Notes: generated by a model from the sequence alone, not told the origin. A DNA stretch of 64,000 bases from Muribaculaceae bacterium (GCA_022510385.1 JAFLTQ010000013.1:1-64000); one strand, 5' to 3'; numbered from the stretch's first letter, positions 44,450 through 52,997 are shown. Numbers and translations: made by a program.

Positions 44450-45211
44450 TTATTTATCTATGGGAGTATAATTCTTGAAGAGGTGATTATATTCTTCATT
44501 GCTTGGGAAAATACGACTTGCTTGATCAAGAATTTCAGTATAAAGTTTAACAACCGCATCTGAAGACTGAGCTTCATAATCTTTCAGCACTAATGAATGA
44601 ACAAGATTTAGAAGTTCCCAGAGTTCTTTGGGTTTTAATGGGAGGATAACTTTTTTGAAGACTTTGGCTCTTTTAATATCAAATTGTTGTTTAACTTCTT
44701 CAATCTTTTCATCCTTGTTCTTTCCTGTAATCTTTCTACTTATTTCATGTGCTTTTTTGAATTTATCCCTATTCAAAAAGGTATCAGCTAATGATGCAAA
44801 AACATTACCCCCGTTTTCAAGGAGATTATTAATTTGTTTTTCTTCCTGATTATCTAACCGCTCTAAATCTTTCTTTAGTTTTTGTACCGAAGAAAGTTGT
44901 ACTTGTTGTTTGGTTTTTGATGTGTGAGAAGTAGAAACTTCTGATGTGGATGGTTCCGACTCTTTAATGGGGTCACGAGAAAGGGAGAAGGAAAGACCAT
45001 CTTCATTAATATCGTTTATGTCAGGAACGGAAGGAGTGTTAAAGGTACGAGATATTCTCCCTCCAGTAACTTTGTCAGCTACTTCAGTGACTGTATCGCC
45101 TACATCATCTATGATGTCTCCGGCCTTTTCGAAAAGGCTGTCTTTTACATCGCTAATTTTCTCTGAAATAGCATCTTTAATATCTTCGGTTATACCATCA
45201 AATAATCCCAT
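44450..45211 (-). CDS. hypothetical soluble protein, divergent partner of the KAP NTPase
   Basis: A 253-residue protein with no recognised family. The N-terminus (MGLFDGITEDIKDAISEKISDVKDSLFEKAGDIIDDVGDTVTEVADKV) is a string of acidic amphipathic helices with an 11-residue-like periodicity, possibly membrane-surface-binding. A low-complexity Ser/Thr stretch and a charged helical domain follow (SVQKLKKDLERLDNQEEKQINNLLENGG ... RAKVFKKVILPLKP). No transmembrane helix is present. It is divergent from the KAP gene across a 460-base gap. Co-occurrence with KAP NTPases would be worth testing. Confidence 0.7.
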   Translation of the reverse strand: MGLFDGITEDIKDAISEKISDVKDSLFEKAGDIIDDVGDTVTEVADKVTGGRISRTFNTPSVPDINDINEDGLSFSLSRDPIKESEPSTSEVSTSHTSKTKQQVQLSSVQKLKKDLERLDNQEEKQINNLLENGGNVFASLADTFLNRDKFKKAHEISRKITGKNKDEKIEEVKQQFDIKRAKVFKKVILPLKPKELWELLNLVHSLVLKDYEAQSSDAVVKLYTEILDQASRIFPSNEEYNHLFKNYTPIDK

Positions 45212-45674
45212 AGATTAGGTTTAGATAATCAGATTAGAAATTTTTACAAAATTACAAGAATTAAACGAATTAACTGTGGTTTCATAAAAAAAAATCATGG
45301 GTAAGTATACGGAAAATGCAACAAGCGCGGATTATTCTTTAACATAAAGATGATCTATAGAAATTTCGCCGGTTTACATAAAAGTCGTGTCGGAATGATA
45401 TGACATTACAGAGTTCAAAAATTAAGCCATGGGATTTTCAAATGGGAATATCGACAGGGTCACCAGAGTTAAGGAGGTGTCGACAGCGTTGGAGTTTCGT
45501 GTATATAAAAGAATAAAAAACGATTGATTTAGTACAATTTTCGGCACTATGCATGGTGTAGAACAATAACTCAACCTTGAGGTATCGTTGACTATAATAT
45601 AAAAAGTCTGTCTTCCTTAATTCAATCTAAAATTAAATTAATAATTTTGTGAAATAATTAGACGACTAAACTAT
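45212..45674. other. intergenic region between divergent hypothetical and KAP genes
   Basis: A 463-base gap with a TAATTTTG box at 45642-45649 upstream of the KAP gene. A stretch rich in ggagtttcg/gtgtcgacagcg (about 45420-45500) has no open frame. I see no convincing gene here. Confidence 0.5.
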
Positions 45675-47648
45675 ATGGGTAGAACATCTTCATTATCTGA
45701 CATACCTTTTAATGAGTCTCTGAATGATTTCGGAACGGAACGTTACGTTAATGGCCTCATTAAATTTATTGAGAATTCCTCTGCTCCGATCACAATAGCA
45801 CTTCAAGGTGAATGGGGAAGTGGCAAAACTTCACTTATGAACCGCCTTGAAAGAGTATTGTGCACATATGAAGATTCTCAATTCGTAGGTATTGGAATTA
45901 ATACTTGGGAATATTCTATGTTGTCTTCTCCAGAAGAAACGGTGTTCAAAATTATTGAACGTCTTGTAAAAGAGCTATCTCAAAACGATGGCAACACAAA
46001 GAAGACATGGAATAAGTATTTGAAGAAGATAAAACATGCCACTTACAGAGGTCTTTATGAAGGCGTTAAAATGATTCCCGGCATGGCCATAGCCGTTGGT
46101 GCTGCGAATGTGCCTTCAGATTACAAGGATAAAGAAGAAATAGTGGAAGATATCACGCTCTCCGATCTGAGAGTATCTTTAGAGACTGCCGTGAATAATC
46201 TGATTGCCACAAAGAATAAAAAAGGTGTTATAGTGTTTGTAGATGACCTCGACCGCTTGAACCCACCGGTGGCCGTGGAAATACTTGAATTGTTGAAAAA
46301 CGTATTTACTCTCGACCATTGTATATTCATTTTGGCAATTGACTATGAAGTGGTTGTTAAAGGACTGGAACCGAAGTTCGGTAATCTCACAGACCATAAT
46401 GAACGAGAATTCAGGTCCTTCTTTGACAAGATTATTCAGGTTCCATTCTCTTTACCTGTCAATAATTACCGACCGATGGATTTCATTCTGAAATCGTTGG
46501 TGGATATTGGATACCTGAATGAATTTGATACCACCAATCCGAATGTACGGTCAATATTTACAACAATAGTGGAGTCTTCGGTAGGAAAGAATCCGCGCTC
46601 AATCAAAAGATTAATCAATACTCTTTCTCTGCTTGACTGTATAGATTCATGTGGCTCCACAAATAAGAAAGAAACATCCCTGGATGAAAAGATTTTGAAT
46701 TTCATCGTTGTTGCAATTCAGATCTGTTATCCTAAAATCTACAGGATGTTATCTCAGAAACCCGGCTTTACAACATGGGATGCCGCATTTGCTTCTAAAA
46801 TGGGCGTTTCTATGGATGATGAAGAAGACCAAGGAGCAGTAGTAGATGAAAGCAAAGAACAAGAAGTTCAATGGGAAGATATAATAGAACGTGTGTCGTC
46901 GACGGATGCTTTCTTATCTCAACATCTTAATGATGTGATAACCCTATTGAACTTAATATTGGAAGTGTTGAGTAAAACCAATCAGACTTCCCCAGAGCAG
47001 GTTTCGGAGAAGATGAAAAAGATTTTGGATAAATCTTCGGTCACTGGAATTAATTCCGGTTTAACTAATGAGAATTTTGACAAGAAAACCTTTATGGGTA
47101 AATTACATCAGAATATTATTAACCGGATTCAGGAATTGCGCCCTGACATAAAGAAATGGCAGCTTAAACGTAATACAGGAAACGGAGGTATATACATTTG
47201 GTATGATGATAAGAATTATATCAATACAACCTTTACTCCTTCTATAAATGCTAAAAACAAGATAACATTAAGATTGTGGTTACATCTTGAAATTAAGCGT
47301 CCCGATAGATTGAAGGGAAAGAGCTATGAAGAAATAATGCAAGAGAAGCCACTTGCGGATGCTCTCGCAAAATTAGATGAATTGATGGTTCCGCTGCTTG
47401 ATAAAAAAACATGGTTTTTCCATGGCAGAACATACGAAGATAATCCCACTTATTTCAAAAGTTATAGGGATGAATTACGGTATGTCATAGAAATGGGATG
47501 GTTGCCAAACCATGTGGCCAATAATCCCCAGTTTTGGGTGGATTTGGATAAGCCTTCCCATTTTGAGGAGCCACAAATTATTGATACCATTGCAAAAGTA
47601 TTAATTGCAAATCACGATTTCCGGAAACAACTCAAAGATTGGCAATAA
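45675..47648 (+). CDS. KAP-family P-loop NTPase
   Basis: A 657-residue STAND-related ATPase of the KAP family. Walker A is LQGEWGSGKTSLMNRL (residues about 44-57) and Walker B is GVIVFVDDLDRLNPP (about 184-198), followed by the family motif FILAIDYEVVVKGLEPKFG. A weakly hydrophobic segment between them (VKMIPGMAIAVGAANV) may associate with the membrane, as in many KAP proteins, but is not a clear helix. The C-terminal ~240 residues are an unassigned partner domain containing NGGIYIWYDDKNY and WFFHGRTYEDNP. KAP NTPases occur in anti-phage islands; a defence role here is inference from family and location. Confidence 0.85.
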   Translation: MGRTSSLSDIPFNESLNDFGTERYVNGLIKFIENSSAPITIALQGEWGSGKTSLMNRLERVLCTYEDSQFVGIGINTWEYSMLSSPEETVFKIIERLVKELSQNDGNTKKTWNKYLKKIKHATYRGLYEGVKMIPGMAIAVGAANVPSDYKDKEEIVEDITLSDLRVSLETAVNNLIATKNKKGVIVFVDDLDRLNPPVAVEILELLKNVFTLDHCIFILAIDYEVVVKGLEPKFGNLTDHNEREFRSFFDKIIQVPFSLPVNNYRPMDFILKSLVDIGYLNEFDTTNPNVRSIFTTIVESSVGKNPRSIKRLINTLSLLDCIDSCGSTNKKETSLDEKILNFIVVAIQICYPKIYRMLSQKPGFTTWDAAFASKMGVSMDDEEDQGAVVDESKEQEVQWEDIIERVSSTDAFLSQHLNDVITLLNLILEVLSKTNQTSPEQVSEKMKKILDKSSVTGINSGLTNENFDKKTFMGKLHQNIINRIQELRPDIKKWQLKRNTGNGGIYIWYDDKNYINTTFTPSINAKNKITLRLWLHLEIKRPDRLKGKSYEEIMQEKPLADALAKLDELMVPLLDKKTWFFHGRTYEDNPTYFKSYRDELRYVIEMGWLPNHVANNPQFWVDLDKPSHFEEPQIIDTIAKVLIANHDFRKQLKDWQ

Positions 47649-47652
47649 AGTC

Positions 47653-47684
47653 ACAACGGCATCACTTAATTGCGATGCCGTTGT
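47653..47684 (+). terminator. terminator of KAP gene
   Basis: Arms acaacggcatc (47653-47663) and gatgccgttgt (47674-47684) pair perfectly over 11 bp just after the KAP stop. The T tract is poor. Confidence 0.75.
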
Positions 47685-47784
47685 CAATTATATTTTACGA
47701 TATCAAAGTAGGTTCTACTGTCAATGGCCTTCCGGTCGAAGTCGGCACCCCCGACAAAGCCTTTCATTTGTAGGAGAAATGTCG

Positions 47785-47792
47785 TACTTTTG
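47785..47792 (+). promoter_or_regulatory. -7 box of the membrane protein gene
   Basis: TACTTTTG matches TAnnTTTG. A possible -33 element (TTTG, 47767-47770) is closer (14 bases) than usual, so only the -7 box is well supported. Confidence 0.45.
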
Positions 47793-47823
47793 TAAAAAAT
47801 TAATGCTACAAAATCTTTTTAAT

Positions 47824-48783
47824 ATGCAAGAATTGACTAATGAGGAAATAACAGGCTTTTTAATTATTGGAGGCGGTTCTATATTACTATCATATATTTT
47901 GTTAAAGTTAAAAGATATTTTATGGATTCCATTAATTCTTTGGGGATTAGGTACTACTACTTGGTTTATTTATAATAAGGCGAATGTTGATGCTTTATGG
48001 TTTATGAATCTCGATCAAACTGGAGTATTTTTGGGTTCTTTAGGATGCCTACTCTTTGGTCTTTACATTGCAATACAAACATTTATGATGTTTGAATTAA
48101 CAGCCAAAGTTGCAGATGACAAAAGGAGTATGTTAATTATCCCCCTAATGGCGGTAATTGCCGGGGTAGTTTTGTGCTTAATAAAAGCAGAGTACATTGA
48201 TATCAGCATTTGGTGGATCTGGGGTCCTGCATTAGCTTTAGTAATCTCAATAGCCTTTGTATTTTTCAATGGAGGTATTGATGCAGATCAACTGGGTAGC
48301 ATTTTTGGAATAATACTTCTTTTAGGATGTACTTGTATGTATGTTTATACTTTCACAGACGTTATGGCAAATTCTGGAGCTACAATTTGTGGAATTATAT
48401 TCTTTTATTTCCTTTTCAGGAAAAGTGGTACAAAAGAATTAATGATGGGGTATAGTTATGATTCGCGTAACTATAAGCCAATAACAAGTTCTCTCTCCAC
48501 TGCTTCAAGTGTCTCTTCTGTAACAATGCCAACTGAATCTACAAAAGAAGCGGTTAGACCTTCAAGAGTACCAATGATGCTTATAACGTTTAAAGGCAAG
48601 TATTACCTAAATGGAATGAAGGTAATAAATAAAACTATTCGGTGTACGCAGGCTGAAGCAAGGCAATATACTACTTATATGTACGATGCCGATAGTGGCG
48701 AGGCATGGATAAAAGCTAACTATCCGGGCGCAGATATTACAAAGGGTTGGAGTCTTAACGTAAATATTAAAAAAGAACAATAA
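47824..48783 (+). CDS. polytopic membrane protein of unknown function
   Basis: A 319-residue protein. The track start (47605) runs through the KAP gene; the ATG at 47824 (MQELTNEEITGFLIIGGGSILL) lies after the KAP terminator and a -7 box, with 47806 a second option. Residues up to about 205 hold six or seven hydrophobic helices (for example FLIIGGGSILLSYILL, GVFLGSLGCLLFGLYIAIQTFM and IIPLMAVIAGVVLCLI). A Ser/Thr-rich linker and a C-terminal soluble stretch (SRVPMMLITFKGKYYLNGM ... SGEAWIKANYPGADITKG) follow. I do not recognise the family. It follows the KAP gene but may be separately transcribed. Confidence 0.72.
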   Translation: MQELTNEEITGFLIIGGGSILLSYILLKLKDILWIPLILWGLGTTTWFIYNKANVDALWFMNLDQTGVFLGSLGCLLFGLYIAIQTFMMFELTAKVADDKRSMLIIPLMAVIAGVVLCLIKAEYIDISIWWIWGPALALVISIAFVFFNGGIDADQLGSIFGIILLLGCTCMYVYTFTDVMANSGATICGIIFFYFLFRKSGTKELMMGYSYDSRNYKPITSSLSTASSVSSVTMPTESTKEAVRPSRVPMMLITFKGKYYLNGMKVINKTIRCTQAEARQYTTYMYDADSGEAWIKANYPGADITKGWSLNVNIKKEQ

Positions 48784-48885
48784 AAATGGATAAAGGAACG
48801 GGCTTCTATGGCCTCTATAGAGTTTAATTACAATTATTAAAGATAAGAGAGAACATTAAAAGATAATTAAAGATAACGGTCATGG

Positions 48886-48916
48886 TTTGACTCATAATAA
48901 GGGAGTCATTTGAAGA
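48886..48916 (+). repeat. tRNA-Met-like repeat, copy 1
   Basis: The sequence matches 19 of 20 bases of the tRNA-Met anticodon arm (tgactcataatcagggagtc) and extends into atttgaag, which is shared with copy 2 at 51613-51644 but not with the tRNA. The 40 bases to its left also resemble those left of copy 2 (aagagaac.ttaaa). It fits a recombination remnant. Confidence 0.7.
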
Positions 48917-48974
48917 CGTATAAACACTCATATAAATTAAATTATTATAATTTATTCTTTTTTCCGGTATAATC

Positions 48975-49670
48975 TTATCTTTGGTTTCTTTTGAATTCTT
49001 CCAAACGAGGGATATCGTCATCTGTGAAACCGGCAAGCTCTATGGTTTCTTCCATGGAATAACCTTTGGCTAACATTCGTTTGGCGAACTCTACTTTTTC
49101 TTTCAATATTACATCAGCATTTTCGTTTTTTCTCTGACGGGTGATTGTATGCTTTAACTTTCCGAATACGAAATTGAACTCTAATGAAGTCTTGGTTTCC
49201 GTGGCTTGTAAATCCGGTATTATGAGATTCCCGAGAATCTCTCCTATCCTTACCATCCCTTTCTTTTTGAATTCATCAGAGTCGGAGTCATGCATCTCGA
49301 GCAAGGTTCTTTTCAGCTCCCTTACCTCAGCAAAAGTTTCAACTATTGCAATAGTAGTTTCCGTAGCTATCGGGCTTTTCAGGATAGTGGCTAGCATATA
49401 TAAGCCTTTTTCACTAAAGAGCTTAATTGAAGCATAAGAATGTTTTAGATTGAACTGGTGAAAATTTTTCACCAGTTGGTTTTTCTCCTCAGGTGAACTA
49501 ACTAAAATATAACCATCTGGAAATTTGGTGGGATTATTTTTAACGGCTCTATTTATATCCTTGGTTTCAACTCCATAAAGTTTTGCCACAAGAAAATCAG
49601 GAATTACTTCAGTATTCCTCAGAGAAATTATCATTCCCTTTACTTCTTCTATTTTTACTATATCTGCCAT
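48975..49670 (-). CDS. ORF6N domain protein
   Basis: A 231-residue protein. The N-terminal ORF6N domain is clear (ISLRNTEVIPDFLVAKLYGVETKDINRAVKNNPTKFPDGYIL ... FSEKGLYMLATILKSPIA); such domains bind DNA and occur in phage-related and mobile proteins. The C-terminal half is less conserved and ends with an HTH-like AKRMLAKGYSMEETIELAGFTDDDIPRLEE, reminiscent of the tail of PD-(D/E)XK transposase-family proteins. No nuclease motif is visible. Its presence in the tRNA-Met island fits a mobile-element origin. Confidence 0.8.
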   Translation of the reverse strand: MADIVKIEEVKGMIISLRNTEVIPDFLVAKLYGVETKDINRAVKNNPTKFPDGYILVSSPEEKNQLVKNFHQFNLKHSYASIKLFSEKGLYMLATILKSPIATETTIAIVETFAEVRELKRTLLEMHDSDSDEFKKKGMVRIGEILGNLIIPDLQATETKTSLEFNFVFGKLKHTITRQRKNENADVILKEKVEFAKRMLAKGYSMEETIELAGFTDDDIPRLEEFKRNQR

Positions 49671-49760
49671 AACTTTTTTTTATTTTGAAACCCTTTTCTC
49701 AAAAGCAACCTTCGGTTCTTCTACAATCTTAGATGATTACGCTAGATTATTCTTATCTTT

Positions 49761-50093
49761 CTATAATACCGAGTCGATTCTTGTTACTTTTGATAAGCGG
49801 GACATGAAATCCGGATTCATTCGGGCCTTCTGTTTATTATAAAGATTTTGAAGACGGATCCATATATCCGCATCAATCCCTAAAGCTGCTTCTAATAGCA
49901 GCGCGAATTCAATGTTCACGGATCGTTTCCCGTTAATAATCTCATTCAGAATTGATGGTTGCATCCCGATCTTTTCGGCGAGTTGCCTCTGAGTTATACC
50001 TCTTGATAAAATCTCGTCTTTAATATATTCTCCCGGATGTATAAGATTACTGGGAAACATATTCTCGGTTAGTCTATATTCTGCATTTGCCAT
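49761..50093 (-). CDS. higA: HigA-type antitoxin
   Basis: A 110-residue HTH_XRE (Cro/cI) protein of the HigA/VapI type. The start PSNLIHPGEYIKDEILSRGITQRQLAEKIGMQPSILNEIINGKRSVNIEFALLLEAALGIDADIW is the canonical HigA helix-turn-helix and dimer region. It should bind the HigB toxin and autorepress the operon. Here the toxin gene (50104..50421) is 10 bases upstream and transcribed first, the usual order for higBA. The upstream promoter was not clearly found. Confidence 0.92.
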   Translation of the reverse strand: MANAEYRLTENMFPSNLIHPGEYIKDEILSRGITQRQLAEKIGMQPSILNEIINGKRSVNIEFALLLEAALGIDADIWIRLQNLYNKQKARMNPDFMSRLSKVTRIDSVL

Positions 50094-50103
50094 AATTCTT
50101 TAT

Positions 50104-50421
50104 TTATTGATAATGATTAGACAATTCAATTATATGACATATTGTCAATATCGGATGTTCTTCGTTTAAAGTAACTGTAAATTCTATTCTATATTGATCA
50201 TTTACTTTTACTGAAGAAAGCCCTGCTTTATCTCCTTTTAAGACTTCATAATGTAAGGACTTGATCTGCCATAATGTTTCAATAGATTCCGCAGTTCTCA
50301 AAAAGTTTATCGCTTTCTGATAACCCTTGATGATTTGAGGCTGGTATCGATGCTTTTTATCATCTGATCTTCCTTCTGTATAAAGTTTGAGGAGATATTC
50401 ATTTTCAAAGGAAACTTCCAT
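50104..50421 (-). CDS. higB: HigB/RelE-type toxin
   Basis: A 105-residue RelE/ParE-superfamily protein. Family features are the basic helices (HRYQPQIIKGYQKAINFLRTAESIETLWQIKSLHYEVLKGDKAG) and the terminal beta strands with DQYRIEFTVTLNEEHPILTICHIIELSNHY, close to HigB toxins that cut mRNA on the ribosome. It lies 10 bases before the HigA antitoxin. The pair is complete and shows no frameshift. Confidence 0.88.
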   Translation of the reverse strand: MEVSFENEYLLKLYTEGRSDDKKHRYQPQIIKGYQKAINFLRTAESIETLWQIKSLHYEVLKGDKAGLSSVKVNDQYRIEFTVTLNEEHPILTICHIIELSNHYQ

Positions 50422-50878
50422 AACCAGATTATTTAAACAAAGATAATTATTCTTTATAAAATTCGCAAATATGAGAACAAATTATTCTTACTTTATTTAA
50501 TTGAGTTAATTTGCTTTATAAGTTTGAATCGGTTGATAGGAAATGAAAGATCATTTAAGACTTTTCAGTTGTTCGACATATTATATATATAACGGCTTAA
50601 TGAACGGCTTTGTGAACGGTTTTTTCTTTCTCTGGCTTTTCTCATTTTGTTGTCATTGAAAAGGACTTTTAGATAAGGTTAAAAAAATACCATTCAGTAG
50701 TACACGTCCTATATATGCATCGGGTGAATGAATTGAAAAGTAAACGTTTGGGAAGAAGTTCCTTTGAGATATTTTTCTATATAGTAAGTTGTCCTCAATG
50801 TTCAAGTAAAAATTTTAACGACTATAATTTTGATGATACCGTCTATAAGAATTAATTTTGTATTTTATAAAAAAGGTT
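50422..50878. other. intergenic region between divergent TA pairs
   Basis: This 457-base gap is A/T-rich. It has a small direct repeat (gaacggctt at about 50591-50620, two to three copies) and the PIN-operon promoter at 50829-50860. Nothing else is evident. Confidence 0.5.
50829..50860 (+). promoter_or_regulatory. promoter of the PIN toxin-antitoxin pair
   Basis: TTTG (50829-50832), 20 bases, then TAATTTTG (50853-50860), 18 bases before the ATG at 50879. This rejects the track's TTG start at 50858, which lies inside the -7 box. Confidence 0.7.
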
Positions 50879-51112
50879 ATGACTCAAATAATAGTAACAT
50901 TAGAACCGGGAGCAGACACATTCTTTCTTAAACGAGTCATTGATAACATGAAAGGAGTATTCAAAACTTCTGTGGAAGAGAATTCTAAATCTGTGACTAA
51001 TGAAAATAAAAGCAGTGAATGGCTTGAAAAGCTCCACCAAATTAAACGGGATATAAATCCTGATGTGATTGATATGAATGATGAAAGGACCAGATATCTA
51101 ATGTCAAAATGA
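50879..51112 (+). CDS. small antitoxin-like partner of PIN protein
   Basis: A 77-residue acidic/basic protein (MTQIIVTLEPGADTFFLKRVIDNMKGVFKTSVEENSKS ... RYLMSK). The N-terminal strand-turn-helix looks like small antitoxins found beside PIN toxins in Bacteroidota. It overlaps the PIN gene by 4 bases (ATGA), which supports co-translation. The start at 50879 is set by the promoter just upstream. Antitoxin function is inferred from context, not from a known motif. Confidence 0.7.
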   Translation: MTQIIVTLEPGADTFFLKRVIDNMKGVFKTSVEENSKSVTNENKSSEWLEKLHQIKRDINPDVIDMNDERTRYLMSK

Positions 51113-51516
51113 AAAGATTATTTCTGGACACAAACTTCATTATAGATTATTTTGTAAGAGAGGATTTTAAAGGAGATTGTGAGAAACTCTTAGCCAATGG
51201 TTCTGAAAGAGGCTATATTTTTTGTGTCTCCTATCTTTCAATTGCAAACTTTGCTTTCATAATGAGGAAGGAATCAAAGGAGTTGCTTCTTTCACTAATA
51301 AAAAGAATATGCGAAATTTTTGAAGTAATTCCAAATAATAAAAATCAAATAGAAGTCTCCCTGTCAATTGAAGCAAAAGATTATGAAGACGTTTTGCAAT
51401 ATGTATCAGCAGTTGATGGGAACTGCGATTGTATAATTACGAGGAATGAAAAAGACTATAGTTTTTCAGAAATTCCGGTATTTCCTGCTACTGAATTTAT
51501 AAAGAAATATTTTTAA
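51109..51516 (+). CDS. PIN-domain (VapC-like) toxin
   Basis: A 135-residue PIN-domain nuclease. The first acidic residue is in FLDTNFIIDYF, the middle Glu/Asp in the SIEAKDYEDVLQYVSA segment, and the last Asp in NCDCIITRNEKDYS. All residues needed for metal-dependent RNA cleavage appear present. It is preceded by, and overlaps by 4 bases, a small antitoxin-like gene. It probably forms a toxin-antitoxin module that stabilises the island. Confidence 0.88.
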   Translation: MKRLFLDTNFIIDYFVREDFKGDCEKLLANGSERGYIFCVSYLSIANFAFIMRKESKELLLSLIKRICEIFEVIPNNKNQIEVSLSIEAKDYEDVLQYVSAVDGNCDCIITRNEKDYSFSEIPVFPATEFIKKYF

Positions 51517-51612
51517 AAGAATTTTTAAAAGACTACCTTGCACATTACCTTGTACAAGGAAATTAAGAGAACGTTAAATTGTTATTAATCAGTCGACTAT
51601 AATGGTTCCGGA

Positions 51613-51644
51613 TTTGACTCATAATCAGGGAGTCATTTGAAGGC
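51613..51644 (+). repeat. tRNA-Met-like repeat, copy 2 (right edge of island)
   Basis: Twenty bases (51615-51634) are identical to the tRNA-Met anticodon arm at 42955-42974, in the same orientation. The repeat continues atttgaagg, shared with copy 1. Its position after the toxin pair and before ordinary metabolic genes fits an attachment-site boundary. Confidence 0.75.
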
Positions 51645-51698
51645 AGAATCTTTCCTATTTTTCAATTCCTCAACTTCCTCTTTACTTATTATAGAGAT

Positions 51699-52223
51699 TT
51701 ATTCTATTTTCTTTATAATTCGTGCAGGATTACCCGCGACAATGGTATCAGCCGGAACATCTTTTGTTACTACGGAAGCGGCCCCCACTACAGAATTATC
51801 ACCGATAGAAACTCCCGGCAATATCGTGGCTCCCGCTCCTACCCAGACTCTTTTACCGATATGTATTGGTTTACATGTTATAACATTCCTGTCATCAAGG
51901 TCATGGTTGTTTGAAATAAGCTGAACATTGGCTGCTATCTGAGTTTCATCGCCAATAGTTATGCCCCCTGCAGCCATCATGAGACACCCGTTCATTACGA
52001 TTACATTCTTTCCGATTTTAACTTCATGAAATCTTACTCCCGTTAAAGGTGCCATAACCCGGCTCCCTTCACCCATATCGGGAAAGATTTTTTTCATCCT
52101 TTCTTCATATTCCGGAGTAAAAGGCATTGTGGTGTTAAATAGAAAAACATCTTGTGCTTGTTCAGCTGCCAGTTGTAACTCTTCAGGGGTCTGTTTGGTC
52201 ACGTCTATTCTTTTTTCTTCCAT
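51699..52223 (-). CDS. LbH O-acetyltransferase (maltose/galactoside type)
   Basis: A 174-residue hexapeptide-repeat acyltransferase. After an N-terminal helical segment (TPEELQLAAEQAQDVF), left-handed beta-helix repeats follow (IGKNVIVMNGCLMMAAGGITIGDETQIAANVQLISNNHDLDDRNVITCKPIHIGKRVWVGAGATILPGVSIGDNSVVGAASVVTKDVPADTIVAGNPARIIKKI). The catalytic His is in SNNHDLDDR. It would O-acetylate a sugar or a related hydroxyl using acetyl-CoA. Substrate is not predictable. It lies just outside the island's right repeat and diverges from a small secreted protein. Confidence 0.9.
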   Translation of the reverse strand: MEEKRIDVTKQTPEELQLAAEQAQDVFLFNTTMPFTPEYEERMKKIFPDMGEGSRVMAPLTGVRFHEVKIGKNVIVMNGCLMMAAGGITIGDETQIAANVQLISNNHDLDDRNVITCKPIHIGKRVWVGAGATILPGVSIGDNSVVGAASVVTKDVPADTIVAGNPARIIKKIE

Positions 52224-52390
52224 TTCTGTATCCTTTTATGCTGCAAAAATACTTAATTCTCCATTAAAATAAATCAAGGATTAAATTTGATTTAACCTTA
52301 CACTCTCAAGATTTACAATATTCCCTGATTAAACTTTTCAATAAAAAATAACTCTAATAAATAAGAGATCACCAATAAAAACTTACGGCT

Positions 52391-52816
52391 ATGAAAACGA
52401 GAATCCTTACCGTATTATTTTTGAGTCTCTGCTGTATATGTGGAGCATTTAATGTAGAGGCACAGCCTCGTGCCCCTAAAGTTTCTCACAAATCAATGTT
52501 GATGCCACCTCCGCCGCCTGTTAAGGTCGTGAAGAAAATTCATACCCCAAGGATGTTTAATCCAATAGGCCATATTTACTCTTTCTCTATGCCGGGATAT
52601 AATATAATGTATAATTTCTCTCCCAACGGTAGAGTTTATAGAGAAGGCGATAAAATCGGTAATCCATACACCTTGAGAGGAAATATGATAACCGTCTACA
52701 GCAATCGGGTTCCTCAAAGGATTATTGGAACGGGTAAAATAAGCCGGGACGGCAGACACATAGAATGGTTGGAAACTTTAAACGGTGCAAAATATCGTTT
52801 AAGATTAATAGGATAA
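52391..52816 (+). CDS. small exported protein of unknown function
   Basis: A 141-residue protein with a signal peptide (MKTRILTVLFLSLCCICGAFNVEAQ). A Pro-rich segment (SMLMPPPPPVKVV) is followed by a compact beta-rich domain (YSFSMPGYNIMYNFSPNGRVYREGDKIGNPYTLRGNMITVY ... NGAKYRLRLIG), which resembles small lipocalin-like sheet proteins. No family is certain. It has its own terminator. Confidence 0.7.
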   Translation: MKTRILTVLFLSLCCICGAFNVEAQPRAPKVSHKSMLMPPPPPVKVVKKIHTPRMFNPIGHIYSFSMPGYNIMYNFSPNGRVYREGDKIGNPYTLRGNMITVYSNRVPQRIIGTGKISRDGRHIEWLETLNGAKYRLRLIG

Positions 52817-52854
52817 TATAAGAAAACTTTACCGAGTTAGTTATATAAAGTTAC

Positions 52855-52897
52855 AAAAGAGGTGGCTAATTTTATTTAGGTCGCCTCTTTTTTTATA
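52855..52897 (+). terminator. terminator after small exported protein
   Basis: aaaagaggtggc and gtcgcctcttt form an imperfect stem (one G-U pair), followed by ttttttat. Confidence 0.75.
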
Positions 52898-52997
52898 TTC
52901 GTGATTTCCTTTGTTTTCATTATGTTTCGCATGGTAACGGATCATCCTTAAGGAATTGTGGACGTTAGATTTTATTAAACTAACTTTTTTGAGAAAA

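Noticed and set aside
44375-44563. 62-aa plus-strand ORF overlapping the 3' end of the divergent hypothetical gene
   Set aside because: It overlaps a better ORF and lacks a promoter or recognisable motif; probably a remnant or chance.
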